From assembly GCA_964466185.1 (NCBI GenBank), contig CAYXMS010000010.1:1-38627 (forward strand): a DNA stretch of 38,627 bases, in the 5' to 3' direction. Positions within the stretch are counted from its first letter, which is position 1, and every line of letters begins with the position of its first letter. The DNA comes from CAZTYI01 sp964466185 (GTDB lineage: Bacteria > Chlamydiota > Chlamydiia > Chlamydiales > SM23-39). The notes below the pieces were generated by a model. It saw only the letters and a list, made by a program, of their open reading frames with translations. It ran no database searches and was not told where the DNA came from. Below, piece after piece: positions 17,430 to 26,446 of the stretch. The position numbers and the translations under genes are program-made.

Positions 17430-18173
17430 TTAAAAGCCTCCGAATCTTCTTTGCCTTTCTTGGAATCCAATAATTGCCTTGAAAAGTTCCTGCGGAGAAA
17501 AATCAGGCCAGAAAGTCTCAGTAACATACAATTCGCTATATGAGAGCTGCCAAAGCAGAAAATTGCTTAATCTCAGCTCGCCGGATGTACGAATAACAAG
17601 TTCCGGATCTTTTACGCCTGCTGTATCCAGATATTCCGCCATCATTTTTTCTGTCAGGTCTTCTTTTTTAAATTTATTTTTATCATAATCATAGAGCATT
17701 TTTTTTAAAGAGCGCAAGATTTCATCCCGTCCGCCGTAATTAATCGCCAGAATCAAAGTTATTTTTTGGCCCTGCCCGGTTTTTTCTATAGTTGTTTTAA
17801 TTTTTTTTTGTAAAAAGACCGGGCATTTGGAAATATCTCCGATGACTTTGATCTTAATACTTTTTTTTTGAAAAGTTTTGAGATATTTTTTCAGGTATTC
17901 TTCAAACAGCTTCCAAAGAGTTGAAACTTCTTTTTTACTGCGCGCCCAATTTTCCGTAGAAAACGCATAAACCGTTAATGCTTTAATATTTAAATGACTA
18001 GCCGCAGTTAAAATGCGCTCCAGATTTTCTGCACCTTTTTTATGTCCTGAAAATTTTGACAAGCCATTTTTAATTGCCCATCTACGATTACCGTCCATAA
18101 TAATAGCCACATGTTCCGGCACTTTTTGCGACTTAATTAAAGACAGCTCTTCCTCTGAAAAAATTTCTTGCAT
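17430..18173 (-). CDS. uppS: Isoprenyl transferase (undecaprenyl diphosphate synthase)
   Basis: About 247 residues from the chosen ATG. It condenses isopentenyl diphosphate with farnesyl diphosphate to the C55 carrier of peptidoglycan and O-polysaccharide units. Signatures are PEHVAIIMDGNRRWA (catalytic aspartate), VYAFSTENWARSK, and LVIRTSGELRLSNFLLWQ ending with FWPDFSPQE. Another ATG at 18266 would add 31 residues rich in F, I and W, but family members begin close to the DGN motif, and the upstream ATG would lie against the divergent secDF promoter. First gene of the uppS-cdsA-cmk::plsC operon. Confidence 0.94.
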   Translation of the reverse strand: MQEIFSEEELSLIKSQKVPEHVAIIMDGNRRWAIKNGLSKFSGHKKGAENLERILTAASHLNIKALTVYAFSTENWARSKKEVSTLWKLFEEYLKKYLKTFQKKSIKIKVIGDISKCPVFLQKKIKTTIEKTGQGQKITLILAINYGGRDEILRSLKKMLYDYDKNKFKKEDLTEKMMAEYLDTAGVKDPELVIRTSGELRLSNFLLWQLSYSELYVTETFWPDFSPQELFKAIIGFQERQRRFGGF

Positions 18174-18242
18174 AAAAACTTTGCTATTTTCCTGGTAGAA
18201 TACTGAAAAAATCCATATAAAAGAAGCCTTTTTCAAAAAACC

Positions 18243-18272
18243 TAGACAGAATCTAAAAACATTCATTATTCT
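18243..18272 (+). promoter_or_regulatory. Promoter for secDF
   Basis: TAGACA (18243-18248, five of six) and TATTCT (18267-18272) with an 18-base spacer. Initiation near 18279 gives a 32-base leader containing AGGAAAG about 8 bases before the ATG at 18311. Confidence 0.5.
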
Positions 18273-18310
18273 ATCATTTTTAAGAAATTTTAAAATAGGA
18301 AAGTAAAAGC

Positions 18311-21300
18311 ATGTCCAAACGCTTCCATTTTTTTCTCATTTTGGCAGTTGCCGCATTAACTATTTATAACATTTTACCAACTGTCTTTTATTATTTAAAA
18401 CCCTTGAACAAACCAATAAATGAAAAAGAAGCTTTTGTAATTGGCAAAAACATTTTAAAAAGGGTCAATAATTTAGAAGAGAAAAATCTAGCGTGGGTCA
18501 AATCTTATATTAAATTATTAAATATAAAGCCTAAAAACATTTCTTTAATCGGCCATAGCCATATAAAAATTAATTTTAACAAAATTGCCGATGCTAATTT
18601 TGTCAAAAAATACTTACCCAAAGCATCTTCTTTAATTTCTTTTACGCCAGCCCGTTTAGTTTTAGAGAAAAGTTCTGATCCTAAAACTTTAATGCTCAAA
18701 AGAGAAGCGCCTTTTTATTTTGCTTTGGATAAAACTAAAAACTATTTCAAATTCGGCCCGAAATATGAAACGTCAGGAAAACCTTCCGACTTATATAAAG
18801 ACATAGTTTTTGACCGCACAGGTATGATTGCCGGCAATTTGGCGGGGGTATCGGAAAACAGTCTTAAAATGGCTTTGGCATTAGAAACCAAAGATACGGA
18901 AATTTTAATTTCCATGGCTCGCGATCTGATTGAATTTGAAAAAGCCTTTGCTGAAAAAAGCCCTGTTATTTCTCGTTTTTATCGCAGTTTTACCCAATCT
19001 TTGAGCTCCTCCAAGGAAAAAGACGTGGATGCTCTTATAGAACTTTTTGCCGAAAAAAGAAAAGAGCTGAAACTGGACAAAGCCCAAAGCAAAAACCAGG
19101 AAAAATTCAATTTATTAAGACAAAACGAAGATCTTTTAATCCAAGCTGAGAATTTAATTAAAAAAAACAAGTCTCTATTTACTACAGGTGAAAAACCTTT
19201 AAGCTATCAAGCATGTATTGGTTCATTAGAAGATCAACTGCAACGAAATCCCAAGGCGGCGGCTTTAGTTTTGGATTTACAAAACAAATCAGTTTTATTT
19301 AAAAAAATTATAGTCGACTGGAGAAAGGACAAGCTGGTTTTAAAACTGCATGACGATATTTTAACAAACAAAAACCAGTCTGCAAAACAGCTTGTGATGA
19401 ATGAAGTTGCCAAACTGCAGAAAAAAACACTTGAGGAATTTGCTTTAACCGGTGGCGAATACAGTGTCTTTTTACATCAGCTGTCGGGCTCTTCTTCTAT
19501 TTTAGCATGGGATCTTAAAGAACTGGCGCAGGAACATCTACAGACATTAAAAAGCACTTTAAAAAATCAGTGGCAGCCCTTAAATCCCGAGCTATGCTCA
19601 GACAACTATCCAATCTATGATTATGCCGAGTATTTAAAGCAGCCGCCGAGCAAACAAAAGCTTTGTTTTGTACTTTATTCCCCTCTCGTGCATGGACAGC
19701 CGGAAGGAACAGTGTTTGATAAAAACAGTCTTTACTTAGTAGCAAAAGGCTTAAACCGGATTGTCCAAAAATATCAACATAACCAATCTGTAGAAGCTCA
19801 AAGCATGAATGAGGATTTTAAAAATCTGGAAGCTTTAATGCAACAAAACGGCATGTATGGTTTTTTAGCCACCGCTTCGCTTTTTTCAGAAGAATTTAAA
19901 AATGACCTGATCTTTCAAAAAAGCCATTTCCAGCTACCTATTTTACAAGCTTCCCGCGAGCAATTTCTTACAAAAGGGTCGGGCAAATCAGCCTTTTTAG
20001 AACTTGGCAACTATGAACAGCGTCTTTTAACTTTAAACAAAATCGAAGAACAAGAACATGAAGAGCTACTCAAGCAAAAAGATGATTTTATGGCTGCCCA
20101 GCTCAACAGCTTTAGCAAATATGACGCTGCTCCTCCTATAAAAAGTCCATTTATAGACAATCTGCAACTTTCTCTAAAAAAATATTTCCGCGGAGACCAG
20201 AGAAAAATTTTGCGCTGGGGCTTGGACCTTTCCGGCGGCAAAACTGTACAGATCGAGCTAAGAGATCAAAATAATCAGCCGGTCAAAAATGAAGCGGATT
20301 TAAACCAGGGATTAAACGAGCTTTACAGCAGGGTTAACAAAATGGGTGTTTCCGATGTAAACATCCGCCTGTCTGACGACAATATTATTTTGGACTTTCC
20401 TGGAGCGCAGAATCTATCTGCATCCGAACTAATTAAAGCCTCTTCCATGTTTTTTCATGTAGTGAATGAAAAATTCTCTTCCCGAAATTCTGCTTTAGCG
20501 GGCATTTGCGACCGCTTTCTGCAGGAGGTTTGGAATGAAGCATTAGTCACGGGCCGCAAAGATATTGAAAGCCTCAACGAAATTGCTTTTTATCATTTAT
20601 ATGGGGAAGGGACTTATCAAAATCCGCAGCCCCGTTCGGAAGCCGGCAAGATCCTATTGAAAAACGGCTTTAAACTAGCCTCTAAAAAGCATATTCCTTC
20701 TGCCGAGTTTGACAGTTCTTTAAACAAACTAGCTATTTGGCGGGAAACAGAGGCCCAAAAAATGCAAAGCGCCTCCCATCCTCTTTTAGTAATTTTTACC
20801 AATTATGCTTTAGAAGGAACAAACCTAACCAATATCAGTCCTTCTTATGACCCTGCCAAGGGCAATTTTTTAAGGTTTGATGTTAAAAGCTCGCAAACTC
20901 TTTCAAACAAGAAAAGTTTCAATCCTCGCGAAGGGCTATATGGCTGGACCTCGCAATTTGCCCAGGAGAAAATTGGCAATACTCAAATGGCCGAATATTC
21001 CCATGGCAGTGGCTGGAGGATGGCGATTGTTTTAAATGACAGTGTCATTTCCGCTCCTCCTTTAAAATCTGCTATCCGCGAAGGTGCTATGATTGAAGGC
21101 TCTTTTACGCAAAGAGAAATTAATCAACTGACCGCCGACTTGAAAGCCGGTTCGCTTAGTTTTACCCCTCACATTTTATCTGAGAAAAACGTCTCTCCTG
21201 AGCTTGGCAAAGCCGAAAGAATGCAGGGCATTTTAGCCACTTTAGCTGCTTTTATAGCGGTTATTCTGGCCATGATCGGCTATTACCGCTTTGCCGGGGC

Positions 21301-22741
21301 TATAGCTTCTATGGCTGTCTTATTCAATCTTCTGATCATGTGGGCGACTTTGCAAAACATTCAGGCTACGCTATCTTTAGCCGGCATTGCCGGCATTATT
21401 CTGACGGTAGGCATGGCAGTCGATGCCAATGTGCTAGTGTTTGAACGTATCCGCGAGGAATTTACCCGCTGCCAAAAATTATCGACTGCTATTTTTACCG
21501 GCTACCGCAAAGCTTTCAACGCCATTTTAGACTCTAACATTACCACTATAATTGCCGCCTTGATCCTACTTAACTTTGATTCCGGCCCGATTAAGGGGTT
21601 TGCCATTACTTTGATTATCGGCATTGTTTCATCGGTATTCACAGCTCTTTTTGCCACCCGCTATTTTTTTAGCCACTGGCTGGAAAAGACCAAACAGACC
21701 GAATTAAAAATGAGAAATCTGATTAAAACCATTAAAATTAATTTTTTGTCAAAAGCCAAATATATTGCTATCTTTTCTCTTACTATTATAGCAGTAGGTT
21801 GCTCTCTTTTATATTTCCAGAAAAATACCATCTTGGGGATGGACTTTACCGGCGGCTTTGCTTTAAATCTCGAGCTTAAAGAAAAACCGGGCGCCGATTA
21901 CCGTGCGCTGGTAGAAAAAGCCCTCATTAGCCAGGGCGCCACGCTACAAGATATGCAGGTCCGCGAGCTGGACAAACCCAACAATTTACGCCTGCTCTTC
22001 GGGGTATCTATGCAACAAGCAAGCCGGCCTTTTGCCGATCTGCCTATATCTTTGGATTTAAAAGACAAAAAATTTGAATTTGAAAGCAATCCCCGTATCA
22101 GCTGGGTGGTAAATGCTCTGGAAAAAAATAACCTGCTTTTAACAGAGCAAGGCAAAGAGACCATTCACAAAACCTGGACAGCGATCAGCGGACAGATGTC
22201 GGACAACATGCGTTTTAATGCAATTGTCGGTCTTCTGATAGCTCTTTGTGCCATCATTATTTACATCACTTACCGTTTTGAGTTCAAATACGCCTTTTCA
22301 GCTGTTTTATGTCTGATGCATGACGTTCTGATCAGCCTAGGCACAATTGCCATTTTCAACTATTTTAAAATACCTCTACAGATTGATCTTAATACAATCG
22401 CCGCGATCATGACAATTATTGGCTATTCTTTAAACGATACCATCATTATTTTCGACCGTATCAGGGAAGAGCTCAAGCTAAAAACCGAAATGTCGCTCAA
22501 AGAAATTGTCAACTACTCCATTAACGCTACTCTTTCCAGAACACTGATCACTTCTATGACTACATTTTTAGTCTTATTCATGCTGGCTTCTTTTGGGGGA
22601 ACAACGCTTTTTGGTTTTGCCATGGTTATGATCATGGGAGTTGTATACGGCACTTTATCTTCCATTTTCATTGCCGCACCGCTGATGCTCTTTTTCCATC
22701 GCGCATCCGATAAAAAACAAAAGCTGGTTTTGGAAAACTAA
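18311..22741 (+). CDS. secDF: SecD-SecF fusion, protein translocase accessory subunit
   Basis: A 1476-residue inner-membrane protein that uses the proton gradient to pull exported proteins through SecYEG. TM1 is at residues 7-28. The SecD hallmark LRWGLDLSGGKTVQIELRD occurs only near residue 634, so roughly 590 residues of periplasmic sequence are inserted after TM1; I remember the Chlamydia fusion (about 1400 residues) as similarly enlarged. The SecD membrane domain ends with AVDANVLVFERIREEF, carrying the proton-relay aspartate. SecF starts near residue 1145 (TILGMDFTGGFALNLEL) and has the matching motif YSLNDTIIIFDRIREEL. Twelve membrane helices in all fit two sets of six. It is divergent from uppS, as in Chlamydia, but recJ is now downstream on the same strand. 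Confidence 0.96.
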   Translation: MSKRFHFFLILAVAALTIYNILPTVFYYLKPLNKPINEKEAFVIGKNILKRVNNLEEKNLAWVKSYIKLLNIKPKNISLIGHSHIKINFNKIADANFVKKYLPKASSLISFTPARLVLEKSSDPKTLMLKREAPFYFALDKTKNYFKFGPKYETSGKPSDLYKDIVFDRTGMIAGNLAGVSENSLKMALALETKDTEILISMARDLIEFEKAFAEKSPVISRFYRSFTQSLSSSKEKDVDALIELFAEKRKELKLDKAQSKNQEKFNLLRQNEDLLIQAENLIKKNKSLFTTGEKPLSYQACIGSLEDQLQRNPKAAALVLDLQNKSVLFKKIIVDWRKDKLVLKLHDDILTNKNQSAKQLVMNEVAKLQKKTLEEFALTGGEYSVFLHQLSGSSSILAWDLKELAQEHLQTLKSTLKNQWQPLNPELCSDNYPIYDYAEYLKQPPSKQKLCFVLYSPLVHGQPEGTVFDKNSLYLVAKGLNRIVQKYQHNQSVEAQSMNEDFKNLEALMQQNGMYGFLATASLFSEEFKNDLIFQKSHFQLPILQASREQFLTKGSGKSAFLELGNYEQRLLTLNKIEEQEHEELLKQKDDFMAAQLNSFSKYDAAPPIKSPFIDNLQLSLKKYFRGDQRKILRWGLDLSGGKTVQIELRDQNNQPVKNEADLNQGLNELYSRVNKMGVSDVNIRLSDDNIILDFPGAQNLSASELIKASSMFFHVVNEKFSSRNSALAGICDRFLQEVWNEALVTGRKDIESLNEIAFYHLYGEGTYQNPQPRSEAGKILLKNGFKLASKKHIPSAEFDSSLNKLAIWRETEAQKMQSASHPLLVIFTNYALEGTNLTNISPSYDPAKGNFLRFDVKSSQTLSNKKSFNPREGLYGWTSQFAQEKIGNTQMAEYSHGSGWRMAIVLNDSVISAPPLKSAIREGAMIEGSFTQREINQLTADLKAGSLSFTPHILSEKNVSPELGKAERMQGILATLAAFIAVILAMIGYYRFAGAIASMAVLFNLLIMWATLQNIQATLSLAGIAGIILTVGMAVDANVLVFERIREEFTRCQKLSTAIFTGYRKAFNAILDSNITTIIAALILLNFDSGPIKGFAITLIIGIVSSVFTALFATRYFFSHWLEKTKQTELKMRNLIKTIKINFLSKAKYIAIFSLTIIAVGCSLLYFQKNTILGMDFTGGFALNLELKEKPGADYRALVEKALISQGATLQDMQVRELDKPNNLRLLFGVSMQQASRPFADLPISLDLKDKKFEFESNPRISWVVNALEKNNLLLTEQGKETIHKTWTAISGQMSDNMRFNAIVGLLIALCAIIIYITYRFEFKYAFSAVLCLMHDVLISLGTIAIFNYFKIPLQIDLNTIAAIMTIIGYSLNDTIIIFDRIREELKLKTEMSLKEIVNYSINATLSRTLITSMTTFLVLFMLASFGGTTLFGFAMVMIMGVVYGTLSSIFIAAPLMLFFHRASDKKQKLVLEN

Positions 22742-23157
22742 TTAACTGTGAGAGGGCTTTTTTAAAAGCCAAAGCAAAGCACTATTTTATTTTTAGTTAC
22801 AACTTTTTTTTAATCTGCTTGGGCCTTGGTTTTTTTTTATTTACAAAGCCCATTAATTGCTCTTTTTAACTTAGTATTTTTATTCTTTTTTTTAGTTTTG
22901 ACTTTAATGTATGGCCGAAAAATTTCTATTTTTGCCTTTTATCTATTAATGCCTTATTTTTTTGGATCTGTTTTACTTTTCTACTAAATCTCAGGCTCTG
23001 GCAGTTAAATTAAAAAACAAAAAGCTGAAAATTTTTGTCTCAAAGTTAAAATCTTTAATATCAAAGAGCTTTTCTATATAAAATTTTTTATTAGTTTTTA
23101 ATTAGATTATAAACAGAATAGTTGGTATTATAAATTTATGAATAAATTAAGGAAAAC
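22742..23157. other. Intergenic region secDF/recJ with a doubtful small hydrophobic frame
   Basis: 416 T-rich bases. A short palindrome (GGCTTTTTTAAAAGCC) lies just after the secDF stop but has no T-run, so it is not a standard terminator. A frame from a TTG at 22826 to a TAA at 22985-22987 would give 53 residues, almost all hydrophobic with one RK pair, reminiscent of two membrane helices. T-rich DNA gives such frames by chance, there is no Shine-Dalgarno, and I do not claim it is a gene. The rest shows nothing recognisable. AAGGAAA sits directly before the recJ ATG. Confidence 0.4.
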
Positions 23158-24939
23158 ATGTCTAACCCTTTTACAAAAAAAGAGACGTTATGGGTATATC
23201 CGCAGACCGATCCAGTACTTTTAACCAAGATTATTGACGAATTTAATATTCACCCTGTAACGGGTCAAATTTTAATTTCAAGAGGCATGTCCTCTTTAGA
23301 CCAGATTCACAGTTTTCTCTATGCCAAGTTGCCTGATCTTCATAATCCGGCTTTGTTCAATGATATGGACAAAGCGGTAAATCGGGTGATGAAAGCCTTA
23401 AAAAACAAAGAAGCTATTTTAATCTACGGGGACAATGACGTAGATGGGATGACAGCGGCAGCTCTTTTAACGGAATTTTTCAAACAGCTGGGGGTGACAG
23501 CTCTTTATTATATTCCCAGCAGTACTATGCAAAAGAAGAACATGATGCTAGATGCTTTGCAATATGCTTTAAAAAATAACTGCAAGTTATTAATTACTGT
23601 AGATTGCGGGATAACAGCGGCCCAAGAAATTAAAAGCGTGGTGGAAAAAGACATTGATGTCATTGTTACCGACCATCATGAACCGACTGCTAAAATTCCC
23701 AACTGCATAGCTACTTTAAATCCCAAGCTGGTAAACAGCACCTATCCTAACCGGGACATTTGCGGAGTGGGAGTGGCTTTTAAACTGGCGCATGCTATTA
23801 CCAACCAGCTGATTCAAAATGACGAGCTTGAAAAAGATGAAATAGACCTTAAGCAATATTTAGATTTGGTAGCGCTTGGTACGATTGCCGATATGGGTGC
23901 TTTAATCGGCGAAAACAGGATTTTGGTACGTTATGGTTTACAGCAACTACACAAGACCAAGCGTGTGGGATTGATGCAGCTATTTTACATTTGTGATTTA
24001 AAAACCGGGCATCTGACAACGGTAGATATTGCGTCTAAGATCGCTCCCCGTTTAAATTCTCTGGGGCGTATTGCCGATCCCAATAAAGGGGTGGAGCTGC
24101 TTTTGATTCAAAATGAAAAAGACGCTTTGAGTTTAGCCAAGGAGCTGAATTTACACAATTTGGAAAGGCAGAAAATTGAAAGGGTGGCTTCGCAGGATAT
24201 AGAGAGGTTTATATATGAGCATCCTAAGCTTTTAAATGACAAAGCCATAATTCTTTCTTCTGACAAGTGGCATCCTGGAATTATTCCCATTATTACAGCC
24301 AGAATTACCAAACAGTACAATCGACCGTGCATGTTAATTTCCATTGAAAATGGGATTGGCAAAGGTTCGATCCGTACTATTCCGGAATTCCCTCTTTTGG
24401 GAGTCTTGAAAGAAGTGGAGAATCTTTTAATCAATTTTGGCGGACATGATTATGCGGCCGGTTTAACTTTAAAAGAAGCAAACATCTCCAAGCTAAAAAC
24501 CCATTTTATTAAAACTGCTAATAACAAATTGGCAGAAAAGGATATTTCAGCCAAGTTGTATTTAGATGCTCCGATTGATTTTAACGAATTGACTTTTGAT
24601 TTTATGGAATCAATCAAACTCTTAGAGCCTTATGGCAATGAGAATCCGCCTCCTGTTTTATATACGGATGCTTTTCAGAACTGGCAGCCTAAAATAGTTG
24701 GCAAGACCCATCTGAAATTTTATTTAGAACAGAATGAAAGGGTTTTGGAGGGCATTGGATTTGGCATGGCCGGCAGGCGGTCTCAGCTAAAAAAGAAAAA
24801 AATAAAAATCAGAGTTGCTTTTACACCTAATATAAACACTTTTTTAAACAAGTCCGCTTTGCAGCTACAAGTAAGGGATTTTAAAATTCCAACAGAAGAA
24901 GATCTGCAGGTTAAAAAGAATTTTACTTATTCAATATAA
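23158..24939 (+). CDS. recJ: Single-stranded-DNA-specific 5'-3' exonuclease RecJ
   Basis: A 593-residue DHH-superfamily nuclease that trims 5' ends in recombination and repair. Visible motifs: ILIYGDNDVDGMTAAALL near residue 90 (the DxDxDG metal site), LLITVDCGITAAQE, then VTDHHEP (the DHH motif), and PRLNSLGRIADP. The DHHA1 domain carries NFGGHDYAAGLTL near residue 430, and a C-terminal OB-like domain contains LLEPYGNENPPPV. A strong Shine-Dalgarno, AAGGAAA, lies just before the ATG. It converges on sufB with only three bases between stops. Confidence 0.96.
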   Translation: MSNPFTKKETLWVYPQTDPVLLTKIIDEFNIHPVTGQILISRGMSSLDQIHSFLYAKLPDLHNPALFNDMDKAVNRVMKALKNKEAILIYGDNDVDGMTAAALLTEFFKQLGVTALYYIPSSTMQKKNMMLDALQYALKNNCKLLITVDCGITAAQEIKSVVEKDIDVIVTDHHEPTAKIPNCIATLNPKLVNSTYPNRDICGVGVAFKLAHAITNQLIQNDELEKDEIDLKQYLDLVALGTIADMGALIGENRILVRYGLQQLHKTKRVGLMQLFYICDLKTGHLTTVDIASKIAPRLNSLGRIADPNKGVELLLIQNEKDALSLAKELNLHNLERQKIERVASQDIERFIYEHPKLLNDKAIILSSDKWHPGIIPIITARITKQYNRPCMLISIENGIGKGSIRTIPEFPLLGVLKEVENLLINFGGHDYAAGLTLKEANISKLKTHFIKTANNKLAEKDISAKLYLDAPIDFNELTFDFMESIKLLEPYGNENPPPVLYTDAFQNWQPKIVGKTHLKFYLEQNERVLEGIGFGMAGRRSQLKKKKIKIRVAFTPNINTFLNKSALQLQVRDFKIPTEEDLQVKKNFTYSI

Positions 24940-24942
24940 TCG

Positions 24943-26364
24943 TCAGCCGACGGAATTGCTCAACTCTAAAGAGAGCAGCTTTTCTGCTTCGAAAGCAAAT
25001 TCAAACGGCAATTTTTTGATAACTTCTTTACAAAATCCGCTGACTACCAAAGAAATAGCGTCTTCTTTTTGCAAGCCTCTGGATCTTAAATAAAACAGCT
25101 CTTCTTCATTCAATTTGGAAGTAGAAGCTTCATGTTCAACAATAGAGCTCAAATTTTTAATCTCAATTGTAGGATAGGTATTGGCCTGACATTTTTTAGA
25201 GGCCAACATGGAATCGCATTGGGTATAATTTCTACTGCCGGTAGCTGAAGGGATAATTTTAACCAGCCCGCGATAGTTATTAGTAGAGCCATCTGCAGCG
25301 ATGCCTTTTGAGATAATCAAAGACCTGCTTTTTTTACCCAGATGGATCATTTTACTGCCGGTATCTGCCTGCATCTTATGTGTTGTCAGGGCAGCTGAAT
25401 AAAATTCTCCGACGGACTCTTCGCCTTTTAAAATACAGCTGGGATACTTCCAGGTAATGGCAGCGCCGAGCTCTACCTGATTCCAAAAAATCTTTGCTTT
25501 TCTGCCTTCGGCCAAAGCTCTTTTAGTCACAAAATTATAAACTCCGCCCTTTCCGGTATTGGGATCTCCCCGATACCAATTCTGCACTGTCGAATATTTA
25601 ATCTCGGCATTTTCATAAGCAATCAGCTCTACTACTGCCGCATGCAGCTGTTGTTTGGAAAAAGCTGGAGCAGAGCAGCCTTCCAAATAACTGACGGATG
25701 AATTTTTTTCAGCTATGATCAACGTTCGTTCGAACTGTCCTGCATTTAAAGTATTCATACGAAAATAAGTGGACAGCTCTAAAGGGCAAACGACTTCTTT
25801 AGGCACATAAACAAAAGAGCCGTCGGAAAATACGGCGGCATTTAAAGTGGCCCAATAGTTATCGCCAATCGGCACCACCTTACCCAAATGTTTTTTGATC
25901 AAAGCCGGATATTTTTGAATAGCTTCCTGCAAAGAACACAGGACAACCCCTACTTTTGCCAATTTTTGCTGAAAGCTTATTTTTAAAGAAGCCGAATCCA
26001 GAACAAAATCCAGAGCCACATTTTCTGTTTGGTATTTTTGGCTTGTAATATCCAATTTTTTTAAAGTTTTATCGATTTCTTTTTTTAATTTTTGAGGCGA
26101 GCTCTTTTTTGCTTCGGCATAATAAGTAATCTGATTCAGGTTTATAGGCCGCATTTTGAACTCAGCCCAATTGGGCTGTTTCATTTTTTTCAGCTTTTGA
26201 TAAGCTTTTAGTCTAAATGTTAAAATAAAATCCGGTTCATTTCTTTTATGAGAAATTTTTTTAATTATTTTTTCTGAAAGGCCTTTTTCCAAAACTTCCA
26301 TTTCAATATCGGAAACAAAGCCGTATTTATAATCAGATTGGAATTTAAAATTTTTCTTTGGCAT
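24943..26364 (-). CDS. sufB: Fe-S cluster assembly scaffold SufB
   Basis: 473 residues from the ATG. A TTG at 26385 would add seven residues but lies upstream of the predicted transcription start, so the ATG is preferred. SufB forms the SufBC2D scaffold on which iron-sulfur clusters are built. The C-terminal beta-helix contains the two functional residues known from E. coli: the cysteine in SKKCQANTYP and the glutamate in VEHEASTSKLNEEELFYLRS. The mid-region RTLIIAEKNSSVSYLEGCSA is also typical. Unusually, sufC, sufD and sufS are not beside it: recJ converges from one side and a TpsB gene lies upstream with a promoter between. The core suf genes must be elsewhere. Confidence 0.95.
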   Translation of the reverse strand: MPKKNFKFQSDYKYGFVSDIEMEVLEKGLSEKIIKKISHKRNEPDFILTFRLKAYQKLKKMKQPNWAEFKMRPINLNQITYYAEAKKSSPQKLKKEIDKTLKKLDITSQKYQTENVALDFVLDSASLKISFQQKLAKVGVVLCSLQEAIQKYPALIKKHLGKVVPIGDNYWATLNAAVFSDGSFVYVPKEVVCPLELSTYFRMNTLNAGQFERTLIIAEKNSSVSYLEGCSAPAFSKQQLHAAVVELIAYENAEIKYSTVQNWYRGDPNTGKGGVYNFVTKRALAEGRKAKIFWNQVELGAAITWKYPSCILKGEESVGEFYSAALTTHKMQADTGSKMIHLGKKSRSLIISKGIAADGSTNNYRGLVKIIPSATGSRNYTQCDSMLASKKCQANTYPTIEIKNLSSIVEHEASTSKLNEEELFYLRSRGLQKEDAISLVVSGFCKEVIKKLPFEFAFEAEKLLSLELSNSVG

Positions 26365-26388
26365 AAAACAGCTTAAAATAAACAACCA

Positions 26389-26416
26389 ATTATAGCAGCT
26401 TTTCCAAGGCTGTCAA
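26389..26416 (-). promoter_or_regulatory. Perfect-consensus sigma70 promoter for sufB
   Basis: On the minus strand TTGACA (plus 26411-26416) and TATAAT (plus 26389-26394), both six of six, are separated by 16 bases. Initiation near 26382 gives a leader of only about 17 bases before the sufB ATG, with no Shine-Dalgarno. This settles the start choice and makes sufB a separate transcription unit. Confidence 0.8.
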
Positions 26417-26446
26417 TTAAACTGAAAAGCTTTTAAAAACAAAATT

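Noticed and set aside
18174..18266. Longer UppS starting at 18266
   Set aside because: The extra 31 residues are unlike the family N-terminus and would start directly against the secDF -10 element.
22750..22775. Terminator after secDF (GGCTTTTTTAAAAGCC)
   Set aside because: The loop is too tight for a full stem and no T-run follows; it is more simply a chance palindrome.
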